Assembly: GCF_028858725.1 (NCBI RefSeq)
Contig: NC_084759.1
Coordinates: 95,562,362-95,626,361 of the forward strand
DNA: 64,000 bases
Direction: 5' to 3'
DNA from: Colius striatus
Lineage: Eukaryota > Chordata > Aves > Coliiformes > Coliidae
Below are positions 13,701 through 24,099 of the stretch, piece by piece (position 1 is the first letter of the stretch; every line of letters begins with the position of its first letter). Made by a program: the position numbers and the translations under genes. The notes beneath the pieces are model-generated. The model was not told the origin of the DNA. It saw only the letters and a program-made list of their open reading frames with translations, and searched no databases.

Positions 13701-16700
13701 AAAATATATCCATACATCACTGTATAAATGTTTTAAACCAACCTACACCTGCTAAGCGCTGTTCTAGCCACGAACTAACAAGCAACACCACCACCAAAAC
13801 ACACCAATTCAACTGCAGAGCATAATGATAATGTAAATTTAGGAAAGATAGATGGGGAAATGTTTTATGAGGAAAAAACACATGAGAAATCAGTTAGCAC
13901 AGTGACTTCCCCAGGCTTCCCTTAGATGGCTTCCTTATGGTGTCTCTGCCTCCAATTTTCCACAGGTTATCAGGGTGTAAGTTGGCTGAAATACACATTA
14001 TGCCTATGCAAAAGACGGTACCCAGGACCCCATCACTTCTTTTAACTAGAGATATGAAGCATCTTGCTGAGATGCTGGGGTCAGACCATGTGGTGGTTAA
14101 GGCTGGACTCCACATACAGTAGCTAAGCTGGCATGTTGGTATTTAGCTGCCTTCCAAAGAAGAAGGCACATACCTAACAAAAAGATTTGTTTCTATCATT
14201 GATGATTAACTGCTGTGGATAACACACTGAATAACTGTGAATAACACATATCAACTGCTGTGTGTTTGACAAAGTAAGAGCATCACAGCCTAGTCTCCTG
14301 ACAGACACGGGCCGTATCATCACGGATGGAGAGCAAGACAGGGTCCAACCCCTTCCTCAGCTACAAATATAGGCAACAAAAGCTTTCATAGGATAATGGA
14401 TACAGCTGATGGACAAAGCAATTCACGTGTGATCGGTGAAAAGCCTATATTCCATTTAACTCTTGACTTTCAGAGAATGAGGAACACAGAGCCCTTTGCA
14501 GTGAAGTGAAGCATCATGCTGTTGGTGCCATAGTGCTTATGGGTTTCACCTTGTTCCCAACATCTCCCCTCCAAAGGTACACAGATATTACCCACCAAAC
14601 AATACTACAGTAACAAACACATCCATTTGGGGAAGATTTCCACATTAGGCTGATTTTCATTTTGAATGGCTTTGCACATTTCTCAGTTCCCTACACCCCA
14701 TGTCCCATGCTGAGGCACCAGGTATTACCATTGTGGGTTGTCTGCTCACAAAGTTCTTCGCTCAGTTGCCCTGTTTTGTTCCACTCAGGGATAACTGCTT
14801 GCACTTGAAGACAATATTTTGTCCATGGCTCCAACTGAGATAGTATTTCAGAGTTATGTTTAGTATCAATGTGCTTTACCTAATGACACAGGAGAATAGA
14901 AAAAAACATTGAAACGCACAAGTCCAGTGAACGGACTAGCTCAGTAATTAAGATTACATTTAGTAAAACAAATCCTAGCAGTTACAGTCACATGTGAATA
15001 AGGCTTTTAAAGACAACAAAATTCCCTGCCTGTGGCACATAACTGATAACTCTGCATACAGATATGTGACAGATGATATCTGCTTGCAGAAAGAAACAGT
15101 TCCTTAACCAAATGGAATCAACTAAGAGTGCTGTCACAGGCAAACATAATTTAATTTGAGACAGAGCGAGAAAAGAGAAAGAAAAAGGCTTGTGGAAGCT
15201 GTTAGGTGACTGACAGAAGAGAGAATCTGCTGTTCAGAAGCATGAACTACACAGTCCCTGTAGAGTACAGGATTCCCTACAACATCCTTCATTACTTGAT
15301 AACAGATTCTCTGGGGTGAGAAGACCTTATAGGCAGGTTTCAATGTTCTCATCCACTTCACAAAAACAAACCCTAGAAGTTACACAGTCTATGCCTTTTG
15401 CTTCTTTAATCCCTATGAAATTTCCTAGACTTCTGCTCTGAACTGTTACAAGCCCAGATTCAACCTGAAGTTCCTACTTTCTCCAGTAATCTGGCTAAGT
15501 CTGCAATCCATATGCAGAAATCCCTTTATTTCTTGTAGTTTGGGAAATGAAAACCAGTCATAGAATCATAGAATGTTAGAGTTGGAAGGGACCTTTAGAT
15601 ATCATCTAGTCCAATCCCCCTGCAGAAGCAGGTTCACCTGGATCAGGTTGCATAGGAACGTGTCCAGGTGGGTCTTGAAGACCTCCAAGGAAGGAGAGTC
15701 CACACCCTCCCTGGGCAGCCTGTGCCAGGGCTCCCTCACCTGAACAGTGAAATAGTTTTTCCTTATGTTTAAGTGGAACTTTTTGTGTTCCAGCTTCATC
15801 CCATTACCCCTTGTCTGGTTTTTGGAAATGACAGTCCCTCATTTTCTGGAACTGAAGGCCAAAGAATTTTGGAAGGCAACAAATACTAATCAGAATTAGA
15901 TGTAGTGGAATCTTATTCTGTGAAAATTGTGCTGATGTACAAAGCACTAATTGTACTGTGCCTGCTATCTTCCAGCAAAGGGCCTCCTTTTTTCCTGTAA
16001 TACAACTCATGACCCTATAATTAATATATTATTTATGATCTTTCTTTATGCATTTCGTAAGGAGCAGCCTTTTGAGCTGAGTAACACATCTATCTATGGA
16101 AGAGGCTGTGTGTGACAGGAAGAAAGGAAATGACAGCTGACAGAAATTGAAGAGGTGAGGGTTAATATAAGGCCTCATCCATGGTGGTATTCAAAGCCCA
16201 AAGTCCCATGAAGACCACAAATACTTAAATTACATGAGATTTGAATCTAATTCATCTTATCACCATGATCACAGGCACTGCTGGTGTTACAGCTTCTGAG
16301 TTTACATTTGCTTGTATGTGTGAAATGTAGAGATTTGGTGGGGAAGGCTGCACCGCAAATAAACACATCACTAAACTGAGGGAATAAACTGGCATCGTGT
16401 GGCAGTTATTTCTAATTATGGAAAGAGCAAATGGTATCCATGGTACTGCTTAACTACACAGCTTTCTGCCATTTGCTCTGAACAGCAGCTGTAGTGACTA
16501 GACCTCATTATGCTGTATTTAGTAGAGATGTATTTTTATTTCAGTACCGTTACCTTTCAGAACTTCATCAGAATGGTATTTCACCATGAAAAGCACATAT
16601 CAAAGTCTCAGAGGCACAATACCCAGGAAGCAGAAATTACCTCTGCATTGCTGCCTTTCTTCCAGTACAGTATTCTGTAATTCCACGAACCGTAATGTTG

Positions 16701-19700
16701 CTTTAGAGGCCACTTTTCCTGGTCATGTTCAGCAAAAGGGCCTATGAAATCCACGTGCAGGGACCCAGATTCTGACTTCGCCTTTACATCAGGCGGCCCG
16801 ATGACTGCTATATATTAGAATGATGGAAGAGAAGAATGAAGGGAATTTGGCTTTGCATTGTTTTCAATTTGACATTTTTACATAACACATGACAGTTCAC
16901 GCTTTAAATGATTTTATGTACTAGAAGGAAGTCATTTCCTTTCATGAGTCAGGCGTAAATAAATCCTTTTCTTACAGAACTGGTCTTGAAAGCAATTTCT
17001 TTTTGCAGTTAAATAACAGATACTATTGCAGGCTATACTGCCCACACACTAAATTAACCCAGTTCTCTTTTGCCAGCTGTGGTGACTCCTGGGAGAGGAA
17101 GGACTATTTCTATCAGTTATCACTCACTTCTCCTTTTGGGCCAAGCTGTGACAACATCTGTCTTTTCTGAGTAGAACCTCTAGTGATGCATTTTAATATG
17201 TCTTTCATTGTGCTTGTTTTCAAAATCTGAAACATTTCACTTATTTCTGCATATGTTACCAATGGCGCTCCTCAGACTGAATATTCTATTCTTAAATTTT
17301 GTAAATGGTTTGTCCTTACTATGTTTTTGTGCCACAGTTACTTCATGCGTTGTTTAGTTATCAACCAAGTTGTGTTGACAATGAGCTCTACGTTAAAGTC
17401 TCCTATAATTCTGGCAAACCATTTTGCTTTGGCTGCCTCTACTGAAGTTCTGCCTGGCTACAGCCACACTATTAAGAGTCTAAGAAAGAAAGAGCCCAAT
17501 ATATAGACAATTTTTCATCCCTCTAGAATCCTAAAATCATAGAATGGTAGAGGTTGGAAGGGACCTTTAGAAATTATCTAGTCCAACTCCCCTGCAGAAG
17601 CAGGTCCACCTAGATCAGGTCACACAGGAATACATCCAGATGGGCTTTGAAAACCTCCAGAGAAGGAAACTCCACATTCTCCCTGGGCAGCCTGTGCCAG
17701 GTCTCCCTCATCTGAACAGTAAAATAGTTTTTTCTTATGTTTAAATGGAACTTTTTGTGTTCCAGCTTCATCCCCATTACCCCTTGTCCTGTTGCTAGAT
17801 ACCACAGAAAAAAGAGATGCCCCAACCCCCTGACATCCCCCATTTAGATATTTGTAAATATTAATGAGATTCCCCCTCAGTCTCCTCCAGACTAAACAGC
17901 CCCAGTTCCCGCAGCCTTTCCTCATAAGGAAGATGCTCCAGTGCCCTGATCATCTTGGTGGCCCTGTGCTGGACTCCAGTAGTTCCCTGTCCCTCTTGAG
18001 CCGGGGAGCCCAAAACTGGACACAGGACTCCAGATGAGGCCTCACCAGGGCAGAGTAGAGGGGGAGCAGAATCTCCCTTGACACACTCTTCTTGATGCAT
18101 CCCAGAATGCTATTGGCCTTCTTAGCCAATAGAAATATGTACTTTTATAATTAAAAATAATTTTTAAAACCCTGCTTGCTGAACCATCTATTCATGCAAT
18201 GCTCATGAATATGTTGTTGAGCTTACAGAAAAATGGGAGGGGGGTCTTGGTTACTCTGGTTTTCGTAGGCTATTCCTACAATACAGTGTAGAATTTATTT
18301 TTTAAAAAAGCACTAGCAGAAATAATAACACAGAAAAGAGTATTGGATTTTTGTATCATAATGCCCTGCTCAGATCAGCTATGACAACACAAAAGATTCT
18401 CATGGTCTCCTCTGAGATTTGGTCAGCTGGCCAGTACTCCCAGGTCTTTCTTTCCTAGTAGTTTTATACTCAGATTTTTCCATTCAGGAAGAAGCTGCCT
18501 TTTCAAAGCCAAGCCTGTTCCAAAAACTACAGGTCTGTTAGTGATTTACAAGTTTGCTTTCTACTCAGAAAATCCACCCATATTTTTTTTGTATTACGTT
18601 TTCTTTTGGCTGTAGTCTACACTTACACTGTTGGATTTTGGTTTTTTTTTTTCACAGTTTCCTTTCTGGGCAGATAAAATTATGTAAGCACTATGCTTTT
18701 GTAGAGATAACCAATAAAAGCATTTTGAAAAATAAGGCTGTAATCTTAAAAACTGTGCTCTGAAATGCAAGGAACAGAATGATGAAATTTAAACAAATAG
18801 AGGCAGAACAAGATAAAAAACAATTAAATTTTTTTTTCACGAAGATAAGGTGTACACAGAAGCGTCCTGCTGTGAAAAGAAAAAAAAGACTTGATGACAT
18901 TAACTACATAATCTAAAATAATCTGGTTTTTTCGCTTATGAGTGGAGTTAGAATGTACAAACCAAAGGACACACACTGGTAAAAAACACACTGTCAGTTC
19001 CAAACTCAAGTGACAGCAACATGATTAATATCTCTCTTGTGGGCTCTAATACAAGGCAATGTCTACATTATCTCTTGTAAAAAGACTGTAAATCTTCACT
19101 AAGAGAATGGCAATATGGTGCAATGAAGATCTTTCAATTAAAAATTAATCTTTCTCTATAGAGCTGGTTTTTGGTTTGGGCTTTTTTAAGTTAAAAAAAA
19201 AAGAGGAATGCTTTTTTCCTGACATAATCACGAGGAAGAGAGTAATTGAACTTATATGGACTCAGGAAGTCTGAACCCTAGAAAAGCTCTCTCTGGCTGA
19301 AAAAATAGAAATTATCCTTATTTTAAGGGAAAAAAGCCTGGTTTTGTTTTAAACTTGCACAAAAGGGGTTTAAAGTACCAATACTAACATCTAGCTGTGA
19401 TAGTGAACCTTTCTGATGGCAACTTCTGCTTTCAAAAAAAAAGAGACTTAAGATTTTGTAGTTTAAATGATCTGCATGCTGTTGCTTTTCTTATGGTGCC
19501 AAACTGTAAAGGTGCATTAGTATTTTTGTAGATGATGAGAAAAGGGCTTACTGTCATCCAATGGCTTAAACCTGATGGCCACCCAGTCTGAATGGTTGTT
19601 GTCTGACTCCGCTCTGACCTGTAAAATGTAGTCTCCGTATGCAGACAGTGAGGAGACATCGCACTCCGTGAGGCTCAAGTTTGTGCTCACATTTTTATAG

Positions 19701-22700
19701 GTGTTTACAGAGAATTTGATGCTGTATGGAAGACAAACAAAAGGTATACGATGTGTAAATTATAACTGACTAAATGTCTTTCAGTTGACTGAAAAAGTGG
19801 CATATCTGTTTGTTAATATAAGCAGTTATGACTCATGAACAAGAAAAAATAGATCCAGCAACTAAGAAACATCATTAGTGTGTACATGCAAACAATAAAC
19901 ATTTTATATGCATCTATAAACCCGTGATAGAGATTAATATTATGATTCAGGACATAGATGTCCTTTTCTTAGCTACAAAACTTGATCCAACAGACAGCAG
20001 TTATCAGACAAGTCTGCAAATATTACAACAGTATTACTACACACGGCTTTGCTATCCAATTCAGACTTTGTTCAGATCTGTCTTTAAGATATGCATATAA
20101 GGAAAAGCCAGAGAAAGTAGAGCTCAAGATCTGACTGGGAACTGTTCATTAGATGATATTCTTTCTGTTTTGCATCAAAAGCCTGCCCAGGAATGTGGCC
20201 ATCAACAGGTAATTGCAGGCCCCCTTCCTCGGTACAGCCGCACAGACTGCTTTTCTGGACAGGAAAGACCAATACAGTGGCAAAACCAAATCAAAGCTAA
20301 ATCGACCCACCAGAACCGACAAAAGGGAACCTCAGAAAGTGTGTCATCAGTTTAAGGGACTAAAAGGAGGAGCCACCAGCCTGCAGTTGGTCTGGCAATT
20401 TCCACTAAGGGCAAGCTGGCTGCATTGGTGGCAATACACAAAATGCTGCTGGAGCAAAAGACCAGGTAAGGTCCTAATGCTCACAGCAGGATCAAATCTC
20501 TGGAATCACAGGTGACAGCTACATGGTAGAGAAAAAACACACACACAGCTACCAAATAGCCAATGTCGAAACATGTCTCTGGTTCCTCAAAAAAGTACAT
20601 AGAAAGCTGCCTTGGCTGTGAAAATGGTGGAAAATTCCTCTGCTCTGCTCAGAAGATGAGCCTCCCACGAGCTAAAAGAAAGGGACAGCTACTCATCTTC
20701 CTATAAAAAAGGAAGCAAATCACAAACACACAGAGCTGTAAGATGCAAATTAAAGAAAGTACAGCTCCTCCAGACTTACCTCTTAGCCCGGACAGTGTAA
20801 GTTACATTCCCTTTGTAAAAACTAGGTGCATCCCACCGTAAAATGCTATGAAGATTAAACGAAATAATCCTTGCGTTTTGGGGTTTTGGCACTATTCCAG
20901 ATACTGTGGGAGCAATCAAAACCAAATATTTTATTTAGTATGTGTTCCTCTGGCAAATTCTCAATCATCCAAAACTTAAATACGGCCTTCTTTCCCTTCC
21001 TTGCCTCAGACACTTTTTAAAAAACAGACTTCAATTAATTTTACTCCCGATGCCTATCGTTCCTTCTGAGCTTGTGCAACAAAACCAATTTAGCCAGCAT
21101 CAACGACTTCCAGTAAGTACAGGCATTTATGATATCATCATTTATTATGCATGACTAACTTGTTACTGCCTAAGACACAGGACCCATGGAGCTATGTGCA
21201 TGAACTCTCACTGAGATTGGCAAAATCAAGTAGAGCCCCAGTAGCAGGATGGAAATAACATGGGTGAGAGTACTGACTTCTTGTGGCCTTTTTTTTTCTC
21301 CCCTGAAGAGGTATGTGAACAGTTTTTCTACACAGACCTGGGTACAAACCTGAATTTTTAAACCAATCTGCCATAAGCATGTATATATCCTCACTTCATG
21401 GATTAGCATTGCCATTTAAAGTGCTTTACTCATTCTGTTATTAAGCCACCCTTTTGAAAAACAGATAAACAAGAAGTACCTTTGAAGTCAAGAGAGCTAC
21501 TAAACATACCATAGAGAGAAATTTATCACTAATTGGCACTCTTGATAAGTGATGAAAACACAGTTGTTTCACTTTATTGAAACTGAACACATGGAAACCC
21601 TAAAGTAGTATCGATGAACAGTCCATAACTACTGTGGTTTAATTGTTTAATTGCTGGTATCGAAACCGAAACAGAAAATATTTTGGCCCATTATTGCAAC
21701 ACAAATGATCAATGCAAACAAAGCCTGTCGGCTCAGATTAGTGCTTAAATGTTACAGGAAGAAAACCTAATGATGCAAACTCTAAGAAAAAAAAACCCCA
21801 ACACAATAACTGGTTTTGTATGTCTATAGTTGATGCATAAATAAGTGAAATGAAAATGTCAGTTAACCACCTTTAGCAGGTGAGTTTTAAATCTAAACCC
21901 TGCTTAAATAAAAACGACGTCACCGACTGAATTCCTCCAACGTTACCCTTGTACCCAAAGAATCAACCCAAACGTGTGTCACCTTGGAAAAGCATTAGTT
22001 GCGTGCTCCCCTGCGCCCAGACCTCCTCGAGAGATGCTGTCCCTGTGTGTGTGCTCCCACTTGGGCACTCTCTCAGAGATCTCTGCCCACGTGCATGCTG
22101 CACCCCTCTGCAGGCACCTCTGGTTTCCCACTCCCACACCTTCTCCCACCTGCAAAACCCCAGGTATGCGGAACACCAGGGAAAGATGGGTTCAGCGTTA
22201 ACACCACAGCTGGAAAACAATCTGTCTAGTACAAAGTATCTAATTTGTCCTCTCCCGCACTACGGGGTCCTTGTTACAGAGGACCCTCTCTAAGGTGTTG
22301 CCCACGCTCTGAGGAAGCTCCCTCCAAAGGTTATGCTTGTAAATTCCCAATAAAAAGCACGATGCCTTTGAAGACTCACTTTTCTCACAGCATTTTCTAC
22401 TGGGAAAAGCCTCCATTTAATAGTTTTTTTCATTCAACACTGTGGGTCCAAAGACATGGGAAAATACTTCAGTGGTGTTGTACTTTGTAAATGAAAGCTT
22501 TTTACTCGGTTCACACGGCAGTCTTGGATGTGGGAAACGTGTGGCCCGGACCACACTAAGTGGCCGTGGTGGCTGGTCCCTAGGAGCTTTTGCCTGCCAG
22601 AGAAAGACAGTTTATGCCGGGATCGGCAGGCACGGCTACCCCCGCGCTCACGCCAACACCGCATGGTGCTGTGCCACGATGTGTGGTTTGCTCCCACACG

Positions 22701-23145
22701 CCTGCGTCACCCACAAGTGTCCAAAACCGAAAAGTAAAGTTCCAGTTTCTCGGCACAGACACAGCCTTCGGGGAAGAAGAAAAGCGTGGGTGGGCAGCGG
22801 GAGCTGCTGCCCGGCCACGGCACGTCCCGCCGCCGCCGCCGCCTCGCCAGCCCCCGGCCCGCCAGCCCCTGGCCTCTTCCCCGCTCCCCGCGGCAGCGGA
22901 CACCCGCCCGGCTGCTCGGTCGCCGTCGGGGCCGCTCGGCTGGTCACGGCTGCGGCGCCTGAGGTCCCCGTGCTCTCGGGGCGGCGCGGCCAGGGAGACT
23001 GCTGTCGGCTGCGCTCCCCGCACCTTCACGGGGCCCACCCCTCGACCGGGCGGGACTGAACCCGCCACCGCCCCCGCCAGCCCCGGGCGGACTCACCGCA
23101 GAGCAAGAGGCCGCTGCAGAGGACGCACCAGAAGACGGTGGCCAT
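10570..23145 (-). CDS. IL10RB: IL10RB gene, full coding span (7 coding exons, 343 aa)
   Basis: Interleukin-10 receptor subunit beta is the shared, low-affinity chain of the IL-10, IL-22, IL-26 and lambda-interferon receptors. It sits in the plasma membrane and recruits TYK2. Joining the exons at 23145-23097, 20903-20780, 19721-19552, 16807-16641, 14879-14729, 13170-13013 and 10782-10570 gives an open frame of 1032 nt with consistent phases (1,2,1,0,1,0). The protein has a signal peptide (about 1-18), fibronectin-type D1 (about 20-115) and D2 (about 116-220), one membrane helix (about 226-250) and a cytoplasmic tail of about 90 residues. Family landmarks are [14 protein letters not shown] (75-88), HSDWV (101-105), IGPP (117-120), LEPWTKYC (186-193), CEQTTH (214-219), PQHLKE and [12 protein letters not shown]. 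It lies downstream of IFNAR2 on the same strand, as in mammals. Human IL10RB is 325 aa. Identification is strong from motif order and synteny; exact transcript ends are inferred. Confidence 0.95.
13013..13170 (-). CDS. IL10RB: IL10RB coding exon 6: transmembrane helix and juxtamembrane
   Basis: The 158 nt encode residues 221-273. A single hydrophobic helix (about 226-250) is followed by the basic stop-transfer YRLTKH and the conserved juxtamembrane PQHLKE. The donor is GAG then GTTTGT, weaker than the others but supported by the following in-frame exon. Confidence 0.94.
14729..14879 (-). CDS. IL10RB: IL10RB coding exon 5: second half of D2
   Basis: The 151 nt encode residues 171-221: [17 protein letters not shown], then NKTG and [10 protein letters not shown]. 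Cys193 and Cys214 are the expected D2 disulphide pair. A sequon (NKT) lies at 204-206. The donor is GTAATA. Confidence 0.94.
15558..15830 (-). mobile_element. CR1 LINE 3' tail in IL10RB intron 4
   Basis: The plus strand begins TCATAGAATCATAGAATG and continues GTTGGAAGGGACCTTTAGA, the reverse complement of the CR1 3' end. It runs through the CTGGGCAGCCTGTGCCAGGG block, so it is a 5'-truncated copy in the same orientation as the gene. It lies in the intron between the exons ending at 16641 and starting at 14879. Confidence 0.93.
16641..16807 (-). CDS. IL10RB: IL10RB coding exon 4: first half of D2
   Basis: The 167 nt encode residues 115-170. IGPPDVK opens the second fibronectin domain and [13 protein letters not shown] closes the exon. 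The acceptor reads TATATAG before CAGTC; this choice, rather than the CAG three bases on, is forced by phase because exon 3 ends with one base that completes a Thr codon. The donor is GTAATT. Confidence 0.93.
17536..18130 (-). mobile_element. CR1 LINE 3' tail, about 600 bp, in IL10RB intron 3
   Basis: A longer copy of the same CR1 tail as at 15558, with a matching 3' section (AGAATGGTAGAGGTTGGAAG) extended upstream into the ORF2 end. The translated minus strand includes the late-ORF2 run [19 protein letters not shown]. It is 5'-truncated and nonfunctional. Confidence 0.94.
19552..19721 (-). CDS. IL10RB: IL10RB coding exon 3: second half of D1
   Basis: The 170 nt encode residues 58-115. The diagnostic run [20 protein letters not shown] is followed by HSDWV and PLDDT. 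Sequons are at 68-70, 72-74 and 100-102. The donor is GTAAGC. The cysteine at 78 is present, but the residue eight positions earlier is Ser70 rather than the cysteine I expect in mammals (see findings). Confidence 0.94.
20780..20903 (-). CDS. IL10RB: IL10RB coding exon 2: first half of D1
   Basis: The 124 nt are bounded by a polypyrimidine-CAG acceptor and a GTAAGT donor. The exon encodes residues 17-58, including the proline-rich entry [10 protein letters not shown] and the core strand [18 protein letters not shown], which match the start of the first fibronectin domain in IL10RB. A glycosylation sequon (NVT) lies at 49-51. Confidence 0.93.
23097..23145 (-). CDS. IL10RB: IL10RB coding exon 1: start codon and signal peptide
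   Basis: The 49 nt encode a Met start followed by a hydrophobic stretch ([13 protein letters not shown]), a typical signal peptide. The exon ends one base into a codon at a strong GTGAGT donor. The start was chosen because it has G at -3 and G at +4, sits in a CpG island, and joins in frame to exon 2. A 10-codon upstream ORF lies just 5' of it. Confidence 0.93.
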
Positions 23146-23178
23146 AGCGGCCGCGGCGGGTGGCGGCGCGGGCGTCCC

Positions 23179-23211
23179 TCAACAGCGGAGGTGTCGTCGC
23201 CGCCGCGCCAT
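23179..23211 (-). promoter_or_regulatory. Upstream ORF (10 codons) before IL10RB start
   Basis: An ATG with G at -3 and G at +4 opens a 10-residue frame (MARRRRHLRC) that ends in TGA 33 nt before the IL10RB start codon. It would be translated only if transcription starts upstream of 23211, which is likely but not shown. A short strong-context uORF followed by a close main start usually lowers translation of the main frame. Confidence 0.6.
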
Positions 23212-23286
23212 GGCACCGGGCGCAGCCCTCGCGGGCCGCCGGGCGGCAACGAGGAGCCGCCCCGAAACCCTTCCGCCTCCCAGCGG

Positions 23287-23528
23287 CGGGGCGGGGCGTG
23301 AGGCGGGCGGGGCGTGAGGCGGGCGGGGCGTGAGGCGGGCGGGGCGTGAGGCGGGCGGGGCGTGAGGCGGGCGGGGCGTGAGGCGGGCGGGGCGTGAGGC
23401 GGGCGGGGCGTGAGGCGGGCGGGGCGTGAGGCGGGCGGGGCGTGAGGCGGGCGGGGCGTGAGGCGGGCGGGGCGTGAGGCGGGCGGGGCGTGAGGCGGGC
23501 GGGGCGTGAGGCGGGCGGGGCGTGAGGG
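23287..23528. repeat. 16-bp GC-box minisatellite in IL10RB promoter
   Basis: CGTGAG recurs at exact 16-bp spacing from 23297 to 23521, giving 15 copies of a unit reading GGGGCGTGAGGCGGGC. Each junction creates GGGCGGGGC, an Sp1/KLF GC box. The array sits about 140-380 bp upstream of the IL10RB start codon. The copies look almost identical, so the array is probably young and length-variable. The G-runs on the plus strand also fit a G-quadruplex pattern. Confidence 0.95.
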
Positions 23529-24099
23529 GGCCGCGGCTATCGCCGCCCCGCCAGCGGGGACAGCACCCGCGGCCCGGCCGCCGCACCCCCTTTCCAAAGG
23601 CTCCCCCGTTCGCCACGGCTGCGTTCTCCTTTCCAGAAAGGGCGGAGACAGCGCGCGGACATTCACCACGGGTTTGCCAAGCTGTTCGTTGGGGCCGTGG
23701 TTGAAGATACGTTAACGATGCCCGATCGTCATAACCTCTACAGCGCATCTTGAACCCAGGGCCTGGGCACAGGAAAGGCAGGAGATGGGAGGTCAGCATA
23801 AAGTAGCTAAAGAGAAAATGCATAAACAGACATCATATGATGCATTGCACGAAACCTGATCTCCAGTGAAATGCCCAGTGCAGGCAATACAAATGTTACC
23901 CGAAGAAGAGTTTATCTTTCGACTTTATGATCTGGCCTACACCAAAGATGCCAACATCACTACTTTTACCAGAATATTCAGCATCCTTGATCAAAACCAG
24001 CATTAAATTGGGGGAAAGAAGGAGCAATTTTATCATTCATAGAGTAAAAGGTTCTTTTCTCAAGGTATTTACTGTCACCAACTAAAAATACCATTTTTT

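Larger units (their letters stand above)
22760..23690 (-). promoter_or_regulatory. IL10RB: CpG island and promoter of IL10RB
   Basis: A sharply GC-rich, CpG-dense segment in AT-rich surroundings covers coding exon 1, the proximal part of intron 1 and about 500 bp upstream. No TATA box is obvious. GC boxes (GGGCGGGGC) are abundant inside the tandem array at 23287-23528. This is a typical broad-start CpG promoter; the start site is not resolvable by eye. Confidence 0.85.

Noticed and set aside
22442-23147. Overlapping plus-strand ORFs of 205 and 185 codons near IL10RB exon 1
   Set aside because: They lie antisense to the true exon in GC-rich DNA and have no recognisable domain.
22944-23823. 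Long open frames of 214 and 241 codons (Pro/Arg/Ala repeats) across the IL10RB promoter
   Set aside because: They are translations of the 16-bp tandem array and CpG island. The repeat unit, not protein constraint, keeps them open.
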